This document shows, in pieces, positions 1 through 8,974 of a DNA stretch of 37,455 bases (positions within the stretch are counted from its first letter, which is position 1; the number at the start of each line of letters is the position of its first letter). The position numbers were made by a program, and so were the translations under genes. The notes below the pieces were generated by a model that ran no database searches, was not told where the DNA came from, and was given only the letters and a program-made list of their open reading frames with translations. The DNA comes from an uncultured Burkholderiales bacterium (lineage in GTDB: Bacteria; Pseudomonadota; Gammaproteobacteria; Burkholderiales; Burkholderiaceae_E): the NCBI GenBank assembly GCA_902826305.1, contig CADEEH010000039.1, positions 1 through 37,455 of the forward strand, given 5' to 3'.

Positions 1-887
1 CGGGCAGCGCGTTGCAGCCGGTCTATGCGGTCAACGGCGCCGCGCAGCTCGAGGAGCGGATCACCGGGCTGCCCGGCTTCCGGTCGATGGGACCGGTCCG
101 TTCGGGCAATCTCGCCTACATCCAGAACCAGCACGACGTCTACGGCGCGATGATCCTGGGTGTCGCGCACGCGTTCTTCGACCAGCGGCTCGAGCAGCCG
201 GCGGACTCGACGGTGTTCGAGCAGCTCGAGCAGCTCGGCCGGCGGGCCTACGAGAGCTACGGGCTGCCCGACGCCGGCATCTGGGAGTATCGCGGCCGCA
301 CGCGGGTGCACACGTTCTCGGCGATGATGTGCTGGGCCGGCTGCGAACGGCTGGCACGCATCGCCCGTCACCTGCAGCGTGTCGAGCGTGCGATCCACTG
401 GCAGCAGTGCGCCGACAGGATCCACAAGGACATCATCGAACACGGCTTCAACCGCAAGCTGAACAGCTTCACCGCCGCGTTCGACGGCGACACGCTGGAC
501 GCGAGCCTGCTGCTGATGGCCGAGCTGGACTTCCTGCCGCTGGACGACCCGCGGCTGCGCGGCACGGTCGCCGCGATCGAGAAGCACCTGCGCCGCGGCG
601 ACTACCTGCTGCGCTACGAGGAACCCGACGACTTCGGCCAGCCCGAGACCGCGTTCCTGGTCTGCACCTTCTGGCTCGTGCAGACGCTGGCGCTGATGGG
701 CGAGAAGGAACGGGCACGGGCGCAGTTCGAGAAGCTGCTCGCCTGCCGCAACCGCTTCGGGCTGCTGTCCGAGGACATCCACCCGCAGTCGCTGCAGCTC
801 TGGGGCAACTTCCCGCAGACCTACAGCATGGTCGGCATCATCATGTGTGCGATGCGCCTGTCCAAGCGCTGGGACGAGGCGTTCTGA
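1..887 (+). CDS. GH15-family glycoside hydrolase (glucoamylase/trehalase-like), C-terminal part
   Basis: The reading frame is open from the first base, so the gene begins upstream of the window and only about the last 294 residues are visible. The sequence matches the C-terminal (alpha/alpha)6-barrel half of GH15 enzymes. It opens with a LQPVYAVNG segment, followed by a GPVRSGNLAYIQNQHDVYG region, which resembles the conserved G-x-R-P-V-x-x-GN-x-A-x-x-Q-x-Q-x-DVYG block. Near the end, GLLSEDIHP followed by GNFPQTYSMVGII fits the family segment holding the catalytic base; the glutamate is encoded at 771-773. Known GH15 members hydrolyse alpha-glucosidic bonds (glucoamylase, glucodextranase, some trehalases). 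The missing N-terminal part prevents choosing a substrate. The next gene lies 148 bp downstream in the same direction. Confidence 0.85.
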   Translation, partial: GSALQPVYAVNGAAQLEERITGLPGFRSMGPVRSGNLAYIQNQHDVYGAMILGVAHAFFDQRLEQPADSTVFEQLEQLGRRAYESYGLPDAGIWEYRGRTRVHTFSAMMCWAGCERLARIARHLQRVERAIHWQQCADRIHKDIIEHGFNRKLNSFTAAFDGDTLDASLLLMAELDFLPLDDPRLRGTVAAIEKHLRRGDYLLRYEEPDDFGQPETAFLVCTFWLVQTLALMGEKERARAQFEKLLACRNRFGLLSEDIHPQSLQLWGNFPQTYSMVGIIMCAMRLSKRWDEAF

Positions 888-1035
888 GAGCCGCTGCGGC
901 GGAACAGCCGGCGCCGGCCGCCGCAATTCGCCCGATCGCCGACGACGGCGCCGCACTACCCTGGGGAGGGTCCTTAACAGCGCGTCGCGGTCCGGGCAAT
1001 CGGTCCCGCGGCGTCCATTCGAGCTCTCGCCCCCG

Positions 1036-1977
1036 ATGGAAAACGCGCCGAGCGCATTCGATCGCATCCTCGCCGGCATCGATGGCCGGCCGGACTTCCC
1101 CGCGTCGCCCGGCGCGCTGAGGCGGATCGACCGGCTCGCCGATTCGGAAGGCGAGAACGTGCTCGCGCTCGCCAGCGAGGTGCTGAAGGATGTCGCGCTG
1201 ACGCAGCGTGCGCTGCGGCTCGCCAATTCCCCGCAGGTGTCACCGGCACTGTCGGGCACGATCCAGACGGTGTCGCACGCGATCATGGTGCTGGGCATCG
1301 ACACCATCCGGACGTTGACCGGCTCGCTCGAGGGCTTCGAGCGGATCACCGATCCCGTGCACGCCGACAACCTGCGGCTCGAGTTCCTGCGCGCGTACGT
1401 GCGCGGCACGATCGCCCGCGACCTGTGCGGCGGCCTGCCGATCCTGTCCGAGGAGGCTTTCGTCAGCGCCGCGTTCCATCGTCTCGCCCGGATGGTCACG
1501 CTGTACCACGAACCCGAGCTCGCCGAGGGCATCGAGACCCGTCGCCTCGCCGGCTGGCCGGAGGACGCCGCCTCGCGCCGGCTGCTCGGCGCGCCGTACG
1601 ACGATCTGGCACAACGGGTCGCCACCCGCTGGTCGTTCCCGGCCTCGCTGGTCGCCGCGATGCGCTCGATCCCCGATCGGATCGCCGTGCAGCGACCGGC
1701 GACCAAGGAAGGCGCGATGCGGGTGCTCGCCTCCCTGGCCCACTGCCTGTGCAGCATCGCCGAGGAGCTGCCGATCGAACAGCAGCCGGTGGCGATCGCG
1801 CGCGCGACCCGGCGCTACGGTCCCGCGCTGGGCACCGGCGAACGCGCGATGCGCGACGCGCTCGGCATCGCGGGATTCAAGCTGCGCGAGCTGGGCCCGG
1901 CCGACGATCCGGCACTGGTGTCCCGGCCGCTGACCGTCGCGCTGACACACTGGGCCGGCGCCGCGGAGAACGTGTAG
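1036..1977 (+). CDS. HDOD domain protein
   Basis: This 313-aa protein fits the HDOD family, a variant HD fold usually lacking the catalytic metal ligands and common in signalling and regulatory proteins. Supporting features are the N-terminal FPASPGALRRIDRLA segment, the EVLKDVALTQRALRLANSP helix pair (HDOD proteins typically carry a D-P-x-L-x-x-x-L-L-x-x-x-N-S-A motif here), and the VSHAIMVLGIDTIRTL block matching the family's I-x-x-A-I-x-x-L-G segment. No second effector domain is seen. The ATG at 1036 is chosen because upstream in-frame sequence is low-complexity and overlaps the GH15 gene. No strong ribosome-binding site precedes it, so the start is uncertain. It converges with the VOC gene across a 63-bp gap. 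The role is probably regulatory, but no partner can be named. Confidence 0.82.
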   Translation: MENAPSAFDRILAGIDGRPDFPASPGALRRIDRLADSEGENVLALASEVLKDVALTQRALRLANSPQVSPALSGTIQTVSHAIMVLGIDTIRTLTGSLEGFERITDPVHADNLRLEFLRAYVRGTIARDLCGGLPILSEEAFVSAAFHRLARMVTLYHEPELAEGIETRRLAGWPEDAASRRLLGAPYDDLAQRVATRWSFPASLVAAMRSIPDRIAVQRPATKEGAMRVLASLAHCLCSIAEELPIEQQPVAIARATRRYGPALGTGERAMRDALGIAGFKLRELGPADDPALVSRPLTVALTHWAGAAENV

Positions 1978-2040
1978 TTCGTCGGCCGGGCGTCGTTCCG
2001 GTCGTTCCGGGAGGTGATGCCCCCGTATCCCGCCTGGCGG

Positions 2041-2445
2041 TCAGGCCGGCGCGACGGCGCGCGGGTCGAAGCCGCGGCGCGCGTAGCTGACCGTCAGCAG
2101 CTCCCACACGTGGCCGTCGGGTTCGGCCCAATAGACGATCCGGCCGCCGAACGACTCGTTGACGCGCCCGTCGTGTGGACCGTGCGGCAGGCTTCGATAC
2201 GCGATGCCGGCCGAGCGCAGACGGCCGAGGATCGCGTCGAACTCCGACTCGCCGACGTGGAATGCATAGTGCTGCGTCGGGATCGGTCCGCTCCACTGAT
2301 CGAAATCGAGCGTGAGCCGGTCGTTCAGGAACGGTCCGAACGGTCCCTGCTCGGCCCAGGGCACGTCGAAAAGCGTCGCGATCCGCCTTGCCGCGGCGAC
2401 CCGGTCCGTGGCCGGTACGATCAGGTGGTCGAGCCAGGCAGCCAT
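2041..2445 (-). CDS. VOC-superfamily (glyoxalase-like) protein
   Basis: This 134-aa protein has the size and pattern of a VOC-fold protein of the glyoxalase/bleomycin-resistance/dioxygenase superfamily. The N-terminal LDHLIVPATD strand, the HYAFHVGESEFDAILGRL segment in mid-protein and the IVYWAEPDGHVWELLT end form the expected beta-alpha-beta-beta-beta units with candidate metal-binding His and Glu residues (H of LDH, H of HYAFHV, E of WELL). The ATG at 2445 is preferred over the TTG four codons upstream because a GGAGG lies five bases before it. The gene follows plsB in the same direction with a 76-bp gap and may be co-transcribed. The substrate cannot be told from sequence. Confidence 0.8.
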   Translation of the reverse strand: MAAWLDHLIVPATDRVAAARRIATLFDVPWAEQGPFGPFLNDRLTLDFDQWSGPIPTQHYAFHVGESEFDAILGRLRSAGIAYRSLPHGPHDGRVNESFGGRIVYWAEPDGHVWELLTVSYARRGFDPRAVAPA

Positions 2446-2521
2446 CGTGTCCTCCAAACGCGATCCGGATCATGCGCCCGCACGGTCCCGGCGCGGGCCG
2501 ATGCCAGCGACCGGCGCGTTG

Positions 2522-4981
2522 TCATCGCACCATCGCCTCCAGCGCGGCCCGCGTGTCGGCCGGCAACGCCAGCCGGGCCAGCCGCGTGATGTCCTCGACG
2601 CCTTCGCCGAACACCAGCTTGCCGTCGGCGTCCGGGAACACCCGGTGCATCCGCTCGAGGGTGTCGGTCAGCTGCGCGAACAGCGCACGATCGTAGAACT
2701 CGGGTGCATCGAGTCCCTGCAGGATCGAGAACCGCTGGGCGATCCGCTCGCACAGCTGCTCCAGTTCGTCGGCGGTGTGACGCGCCGACCCGCCCTGCTC
2801 GAGGACGAGCAGCGCGACGAACAGGCGCATCACCGTCGGCCGCATGATCGCGGCGAGCAGCTCCAGCCGGGTCGCCGCCAGCGAGTTCGCCGGCGGCGAG
2901 CGGATGTCGCGGTCGTCGGCCCGCAGCAGCGATTCGGCGATCATCAGGTCGATCGTCGCGGCAAGCCTGGCGTCGAAACTGTCGGCCGGCCAGGGCATGC
3001 GCAGTTCGTTGTCGACGAACGGACGGACCGCGGAGATCACCGCGCGCAGGTCGTCGCGGGCGATTCGTCCATTCAGTGCAACCGCGTTGGCGACGAGTGA
3101 CGGCAATGCGACCAGGTGCAGCACGTTGTTGCGGAAATAGGTGAGCAGCACCGCACCTTCGCCGCGGGCGACGATCAGGTCGCCGAGCGGATGGCGGACA
3201 CGTTCGACATAACCCAGGCGCACGGCATGGCTGATCGCCTGGTGCCCGGTCATCTCCTCGACCACCGCGGGCGGCGGCGCCAGGGCGCGGATCAGGCGTG
3301 CCAGCAGTTCGACATCGGCGATCAGCGACACCTCGTCGAGCGCCTGGCGGGCGGTGGCCAGCAGGACGGTCGCCGCGAGCGAGACCGGCGTGACCACCGC
3401 GGCCGCGTTGATCCGGGTCACGATCGATTCCCCGAGCGCCGCGGTCGCCGTGGCGAGCCACGGCGGGCGGGTGCCGGGCTCGCGCGGTTCCTGCCGCCAG
3501 GCCGGATGCAATCCGTCCAGCGCTGCGCCGAGTTCGATCGGCTCGCCGAAGTTGACGTGCACCCGGCCGTGATTCTGTCGGAGCATCCGCCAGCTCGACA
3601 GCAGCGCCCACAACGACTCGCGTCGCTTCGGCGCGCCGTGCAGTTCGGCCAGGTAGGTGCGTCCCTCGATCAGCCGTTCATAGCCGATGTAGACCGGCAC
3701 GAACACCAGCGGGCGTGCCGGCCGCCGCAACCAGCCCGACACGGTCATGCCGAGGATGCCGGCCTTCGGCGCGAGCATCCGGCCGGTGCGGCTGCGCCCA
3801 CCCTCGACGAAATATTCGATCGGCTGCCCGTGCTCGATCAGCCGGCCCAGGTACTCGTTGAACACCGTCGCGTACAGCCGGTTGCCCTTGAACGAACGAC
3901 GCAGGAAAAATGCCCCGCCGCGACGAAGGATCGAGCCCAACCCCGGCGCGTTCAGGTTCGACCCGGCGGCGATGTGCGGGATCATCCGGCCGCGTTCGTG
4001 GATCACGTACGACAGCAGCAGGTAGTCGACGTGGCTGCGATGGCAGGGGACGTAGACCAGCGTGCGGTCGCGCGGGATGGCCTCGAGCCGCTCGTATCCG
4101 TGCACCTCGATGCCGTCGTACAACCGGGTCCACAACCAGCGCAGCAGCACACGCACCGCGCGCACGACCGGATAGGAGTAGTCGGCCGCGATCTCCATCG
4201 CGTAACGTTCGGCCTCGGTGTGCACCGTGGCCACCAGCGTGCCGCGCGCGTCGGCCTCGGCGTTGATCCGGGCGCGCACCGGCGGCGCCTCGAGGATCCG
4301 GTCGACCATCGTTCGCCGATGCGACAGGTCGGGACCGATCACCGCCTCGCGGTCGGCACGAAAGCCGGCCCGCAGCAATCGCGCCACGCGGCGCACCGCC
4401 TCGGTCGGTTCGAGCCCGTCGTCGCGCGCCTGGCCGACCAGGCCGCGCAGCGAGACCGGTTCACCGAACCTCACCCGCGTGTCGTATCCGTACACCGCGA
4501 TCGCGATCGTCTGCGCGATCGTGCCGCGCACCGACCAGCCCTCGGAGAACAGCGCGCGCCAGAACGAATCCTCGCGCTGCGGTGCCCGGCCCCAGACGAT
4601 CGACACCGGCACCATCCGGATGTCGAGCGACGGATCGGCCCATGCGGCCTGCACCAGTCGCGCCAGGCGATCGGGCAGGCCGCGTGGTTCACCCGACGAG
4701 AAGATCCAGGCCGAGCGCCGGGTGGCCAGGAACGCGACCGAACGCCGCAGCACGAGCGGACCCGCGCGCAGCGGCCGCTCGGCCGGCGGCAGGCCGAGCG
4801 CGGCCGCCTCGTGGATCAGCACCAGCCAGTCGGACAGCCGCTTGACCGGCAGCAGGTAGACGAGCGGGAGCGCCGGATCGATGCCGAGTGCGGCCGCCTG
4901 TTCGGGCGCGACACGGGTCCGGATGCGCCGGTACAGCAGCCAGCCGGCCAGGCGATGCAACCAGGCGAGCGGATCGAACAC
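2522..4981 (-). CDS. plsB: Glycerol-3-phosphate 1-O-acyltransferase PlsB
   Basis: PlsB is the membrane enzyme that acylates sn-glycerol-3-phosphate at position 1, the first step of phospholipid synthesis. The 819-aa length is close to the roughly 807 aa of the E. coli enzyme. The four acyltransferase motifs are present: HRSHVD (H314-x4-D319), GGAFFLRRSFKGN (about 355-367), YFVEGGRSRTG (390-400), and a later hydrophobic PLVFVPVYIGYE segment. The N-terminal region (PVKRLSDWLVLIHEAAALGLP and following) also resembles PlsB. The start is a GTG at 4981, the only reasonable choice in the 27-bp gap after the pyruvate carboxylase stop, with no well-placed ribosome-binding site, so translational coupling is possible. 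PlsB is most typical of Gammaproteobacteria but also occurs in some Betaproteobacteria. Confidence 0.95.
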   Translation of the reverse strand: MFDPLAWLHRLAGWLLYRRIRTRVAPEQAAALGIDPALPLVYLLPVKRLSDWLVLIHEAAALGLPPAERPLRAGPLVLRRSVAFLATRRSAWIFSSGEPRGLPDRLARLVQAAWADPSLDIRMVPVSIVWGRAPQREDSFWRALFSEGWSVRGTIAQTIAIAVYGYDTRVRFGEPVSLRGLVGQARDDGLEPTEAVRRVARLLRAGFRADREAVIGPDLSHRRTMVDRILEAPPVRARINAEADARGTLVATVHTEAERYAMEIAADYSYPVVRAVRVLLRWLWTRLYDGIEVHGYERLEAIPRDRTLVYVPCHRSHVDYLLLSYVIHERGRMIPHIAAGSNLNAPGLGSILRRGGAFFLRRSFKGNRLYATVFNEYLGRLIEHGQPIEYFVEGGRSRTGRMLAPKAGILGMTVSGWLRRPARPLVFVPVYIGYERLIEGRTYLAELHGAPKRRESLWALLSSWRMLRQNHGRVHVNFGEPIELGAALDGLHPAWRQEPREPGTRPPWLATATAALGESIVTRINAAAVVTPVSLAATVLLATARQALDEVSLIADVELLARLIRALAPPPAVVEEMTGHQAISHAVRLGYVERVRHPLGDLIVARGEGAVLLTYFRNNVLHLVALPSLVANAVALNGRIARDDLRAVISAVRPFVDNELRMPWPADSFDARLAATIDLMIAESLLRADDRDIRSPPANSLAATRLELLAAIMRPTVMRLFVALLVLEQGGSARHTADELEQLCERIAQRFSILQGLDAPEFYDRALFAQLTDTLERMHRVFPDADGKLVFGEGVEDITRLARLALPADTRAALEAMVR

Positions 4982-5008
4982 GATCGGTGTCGCGAGTCTC
5001 CGGCCCGT

Positions 5009-8000
5009 TCAGGCGATCTCGAGCAGCAGATCGCGGGCGGCGACGGTCTCGCCGCTGCGGGCGTGGACGTGTCTGACGGTGCCGGCGCGTTCGGCACGGA
5101 TCTGGCTCTCCATCTTCATCGCCTCGATCGACAGCAGCGGATCGCCGGGCTGCACCCGTTGCCCCGCCTTGACCGCGACGGTGACGATCATGCCGGGCAT
5201 CGGCGCGGCGACGTGGGACGGGTTGTCCGGATCGGCCTGGGCACGCTGCGCGGCCTTCTTTGCACCGGCCTTGTCGATCCGGATCGCCCGCGGCTGGCCG
5301 TTCAGTTCGAAGAACACCTTGACCACGCCCTCTTCCTCGGCCGGCGCGGTGCCCTGCAGGCGGACCACCAGCGTCTTGCCGGGATCGATGTCGATCGCGA
5401 TCTCCTCGCGCTCCTGCATGCCGTAGAAGAAGGTGCGGGTCGGCAGCGCGCTGACGTCGCCGTAGTGGCGGCGGAACTCGGCGTAGTCGCGGTAGACCTT
5501 CGGATACATCAGGTACGACGCGAGATCGTCGTCGCCGACGTGATGGCCGATCGCCTTCTCGGCCTGCTTGCGCGTGCCCTCGAGATCGACCTCACCGAGC
5601 CGTTCACCCGGACGGTACGGTGCCGGCGGCTGCGGCAGCACCGGTTGCGGCGAATCACACTTGAGCACGCGGCGCGAGATCGCCGCCGGAAAACCGTCCG
5701 GCGGGAAGCCGAGTTCACCCTTGAAAAGCGACACCACCGATTCGGGAAACGCGATCTCGCGCGCCGGATCGAGCAGCGTGTCGGCGGCCAGGTCGTTGGC
5801 GACCATGAACAGGGCCATGTCGCCGACCACCTTGGAGGTCGGCGTGACCTTGACGATGTCGCCGAACAGCCGGTTGACCTCGGAGTAGGCGCGCGAGACG
5901 TCGGGCCAGCGATGTTCCAGCCCGAGTGCACGCGCCTGTTCGCGCAGGTTGGTGTACTGGCCGCCGGGCATCTCGTGCCGATAGACATCGGCAGTACCGG
6001 AACGGATGTCGGATTCGAACGGTGCGTACAGCTTGCGCACACCCTCGAAGTAGTGCGACAGCAGTTGCATCGACTCGACATCGATGCCGGCCGGCTGGCC
6101 GCCGGCGGCGCCGTCGACCCAGCGCGGATCGCGTTCGCCGCCTTCGAGTGCGGCGACGATCGCGGTCAGGTTCGGCTGCGAAGTCAGCCCGCTCATCGAA
6201 TCCAGTGCACCGTCGACCGCGTCGACACCCGCCTCGATCGCGGCCAGCACCGACGCGGCCGCCGCGCCGCTGGTGTCGTGGGTGTGGAAGTGGATCGGCA
6301 GGCCGACCTCCTCCTTCAATGCCTTGACCAGCGCCTTCGCGGCACGGGGTCGGCACAGGCCGGCCATGTCCTTGATGCCGAGCACCTGGGCACCGGCGCG
6401 CTCGAGCTCGCGGGCGAGTTTCACGTAGTAGCCCAGGTCGTACTTGCGGCCGCTGTCGAACAGGTCGGCGGTGTAGCAGATCGCCGCCTCGCACAGTGCC
6501 CCGGTCGCACGCACCTCGTCGATCGCCACGCGCATGTTGTCGACCCAGTTCAGCGAATCGAAGACCCGGAACAGGTCGATGCCGCCGGCGGCCGCGCGCC
6601 GGATGAAGAAACGCACGACGTTGTCCGCGTAGTTGGTGTAGCCGACCGCGTTGCTCGAACGCAGCAGCATCTGCAGCAGCACGTTCGGGATCGCCTCGCG
6701 CAGCCGCGCCAGCCGCTGCCACGGGTCCTCGTGCAGGAATCGCATCGCGACGTCGAAGGTCGCCCCGCCCCAGCACTCGACCGAGAACAGGCCCGGCAGC
6801 AGCCGCGCGTAGTACGGCGCGATGCGCAGCATGTCGTTGCTGCGCATCCGGGTCGCGAACAGCGACTGGTGTGCGTCGCGCATCGTGGTGTCGGTCAGCA
6901 GCACGCGCCGCTCGGATTTCATCCAGGACACGAAACCCTCGGGCCCGAGCTGGCGCAGCAGGTCGCGGCTGCCGGGCGGCGCCGGGAGCGCGAGGTCGAT
7001 CGGTGTGCCGGCGGCGCCGTACGGGCTCGTGCACCCCGGTCCGGGCGCCGGCGCGGTCAGCGGCCAGTCCCGCGGCAGGATCGCGTGCACGTGCGACAGA
7101 TCGGGACGCACACGGCCGGCCATGTCGGGCTGGCCGTTGACGATCACGTCGCCGATGTAGCGCAGCAGCCTGCTCGCGCGGTCGCGGCGATGACTGAAGC
7201 GGAACAGTTCCGGGGTCGAATCGATGAAACGCGTGGTGACCGTGCCGGCGACGAATGCCGGATGGTTGATCACGTTCTCGACGAACTGGAGATTGCTCGC
7301 GACGCCGCGGATGCGGAACTCGCGCAGCGCACGATCCATGCGCCGGATCGCCTCGGCGGCGCTCGGCGCCCAGGCGGTGACCTTGACCAGCAGCGAGTCG
7401 TAATACGGCGTGATCACCGCGTTCGCGTACGCGGTGCCGCCGTCGAGACGGATGCCGAAGCCGGCCGCGCTCCGATAGGCGGTGATGCGGCCGTAGTCCG
7501 GCGTGAAATGGTTCTCCGGATCCTCGGTGGTGATCCGGCATTGCAGCGCATGGCCGTTGAGCCGGATGTCGTCCTGCGCGGGCACCGGGCAGGCCGGCGG
7601 CGCGTCCGCCGCACCGGCCGCACGGCGTGTCCCGCGCGCCGGCACGCCGGCATCGCCGCGCGCGCCTTCGGTGTCACCGATGCGCGCCCCTTCGCTGATC
7701 CGTATCTGCGACTTGACGATGTCGATGCCGGTCACCTCCTCGGTGACCGTGTGTTCGACCTGGATCCGCGGGTTCACTTCGATGAAGTAGAACTGGCTGG
7801 TGTCGGCGTCCATCAGGAACTCGACCGTGCCCGCATGTGTGTAGCGGACCGCGGTCGTCAGCCGCAGCGCCGCCTGGCACAGCGCCTCGCGCTGGTCGGG
7901 CGACAGGTACGGCGCGGGCGCGCGTTCGACGACCTTCTGGTTGCGACGCTGCACCGAACAGTCGCGTTCGAACAGATGCACCAGGTTGCCGTGCAGGTCG

Positions 8001-8710
8001 CCGAGGATCTGCACCTCGACGTGACGTGCACGACGCACGAGTTTCTCGAGGTAGACCTCGTCGTTGCCGAACGCGGCCCCGGCTTCGCGTCGCGCCGGCA
8101 CCAGCTGGGTGCGCAGGTCGTCCTCGGATTCGATCGCCCGCATCCCGCGTCCGCCGCCACCCCAGCTCGCCTTCAGCATCACCGGGTAGCCGATCTTCGC
8201 CGCCTCGGCGCAGGCGTCGGCCAGATCCGCGTCCGGGTCGCCCGATGAACGCAGCGGGCCGGTCGCCGGCATCACCGGCACACCCGCGGCGACCGCCGCG
8301 TTGCGCGCGGCGACCTTGTTGCCGAGCGTCGTCAGCACGTCGGGGCGGGGTCCGATGAAGACCAGGCCGGCATCGATGCATGCCTGCGCGAAGGCCGGGT
8401 TCTCCGACAGGAAACCGTAACCCGGATGGATCGCATCGACCTTCGCCTCGCGCGCGATGCGCACGATGTCGTCGATGTCCAGGTACGCCTGCAGCGGCTT
8501 CTTGCCTGCGCCGACCAGATAACTTTCGTCGGCCTTGAACCGGTGCAGCGCGAACCGGTCTTCGTTGGAATAGATCGCCACCGTCCGGATGCTCAGCTCC
8601 GAGGCGGCCCGCATGACACGGATGGCGATCTCCGAACGATTGGCGACGAGCAGGGATTGGATGCGACGCATGGCGGCCAGGAAGAGAGGGTCGAGGGAGC
8701 GGGTGCGCAT
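5009..8710 (-). CDS. pyc: Pyruvate carboxylase (single polypeptide)
   Basis: This 1233-aa enzyme converts pyruvate, bicarbonate and ATP to oxaloacetate using covalently bound biotin. The order is biotin carboxylase (about 15-500; ATP-grasp with KASWGGGGRGMR, EVNPRIQVEHTVTEEVTG and a later QCRITTEDP), carboxyltransferase (about 600-900; TTMRDAHQSLFATR, CWGGATFDVA, HFHTHDTSGA), a tetramerisation/linker region, and a C-terminal biotinyl domain whose EAMKMES carries the biotinylated Lys1199. The ATG at 8710 is chosen because GGAGA lies about 7 bases upstream; an internal ATG at 8671 is possible and would remove a non-conserved 13-residue leader. An extra Ala/Arg/Gly/Pro-rich stretch of roughly 30 residues (about 7575-7675) interrupts the biotin carboxylase domain. 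The gene is divergent from the first subtilase across 264 bp and is followed by plsB. Confidence 0.95.
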   Translation of the reverse strand: MRTRSLDPLFLAAMRRIQSLLVANRSEIAIRVMRAASELSIRTVAIYSNEDRFALHRFKADESYLVGAGKKPLQAYLDIDDIVRIAREAKVDAIHPGYGFLSENPAFAQACIDAGLVFIGPRPDVLTTLGNKVAARNAAVAAGVPVMPATGPLRSSGDPDADLADACAEAAKIGYPVMLKASWGGGGRGMRAIESEDDLRTQLVPARREAGAAFGNDEVYLEKLVRRARHVEVQILGDLHGNLVHLFERDCSVQRRNQKVVERAPAPYLSPDQREALCQAALRLTTAVRYTHAGTVEFLMDADTSQFYFIEVNPRIQVEHTVTEEVTGIDIVKSQIRISEGARIGDTEGARGDAGVPARGTRRAAGAADAPPACPVPAQDDIRLNGHALQCRITTEDPENHFTPDYGRITAYRSAAGFGIRLDGGTAYANAVITPYYDSLLVKVTAWAPSAAEAIRRMDRALREFRIRGVASNLQFVENVINHPAFVAGTVTTRFIDSTPELFRFSHRRDRASRLLRYIGDVIVNGQPDMAGRVRPDLSHVHAILPRDWPLTAPAPGPGCTSPYGAAGTPIDLALPAPPGSRDLLRQLGPEGFVSWMKSERRVLLTDTTMRDAHQSLFATRMRSNDMLRIAPYYARLLPGLFSVECWGGATFDVAMRFLHEDPWQRLARLREAIPNVLLQMLLRSSNAVGYTNYADNVVRFFIRRAAAGGIDLFRVFDSLNWVDNMRVAIDEVRATGALCEAAICYTADLFDSGRKYDLGYYVKLARELERAGAQVLGIKDMAGLCRPRAAKALVKALKEEVGLPIHFHTHDTSGAAAASVLAAIEAGVDAVDGALDSMSGLTSQPNLTAIVAALEGGERDPRWVDGAAGGQPAGIDVESMQLLSHYFEGVRKLYAPFESDIRSGTADVYRHEMPGGQYTNLREQARALGLEHRWPDVSRAYSEVNRLFGDIVKVTPTSKVVGDMALFMVANDLAADTLLDPAREIAFPESVVSLFKGELGFPPDGFPAAISRRVLKCDSPQPVLPQPPAPYRPGERLGEVDLEGTRKQAEKAIGHHVGDDDLASYLMYPKVYRDYAEFRRHYGDVSALPTRTFFYGMQEREEIAIDIDPGKTLVVRLQGTAPAEEEGVVKVFFELNGQPRAIRIDKAGAKKAAQRAQADPDNPSHVAAPMPGMIVTVAVKAGQRVQPGDPLLSIEAMKMESQIRAERAGTVRHVHARSGETVAARDLLLEIA

Positions 8711-8974
8711 CGCCCGATCTCCATGCAGTCGATGGCGGACGATACCTGCCGAAGGCTACGCGAGAGACCGTCCAGCGGCAAGGCGCCTGCGTTCGGCCCT
8801 TGCGAATCCGATCGGCGCACCGACGGCGCCGGGACGTCGCGAATGCGCCACGAAATGGGCGATGGCGACCACAGCCAGCCCAGCACCCGCGCGGCTGCCC
8901 CGGTCGACGCGGTCGATCCGCCGTTCCGCTGGCATAGTGCGGAAAATGGGCTCGATGGTCAGGAAAGGCGGGTG

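Noticed and set aside
3116-8248. Very long open frame (1710 codons) on the plus strand opposite plsB and pyruvate carboxylase
   Set aside because: It is the antisense of two well-supported genes, its product is rich in Arg, His, Gln and Asp with no recognisable domain, and such frames are expected opposite GC-rich coding DNA.
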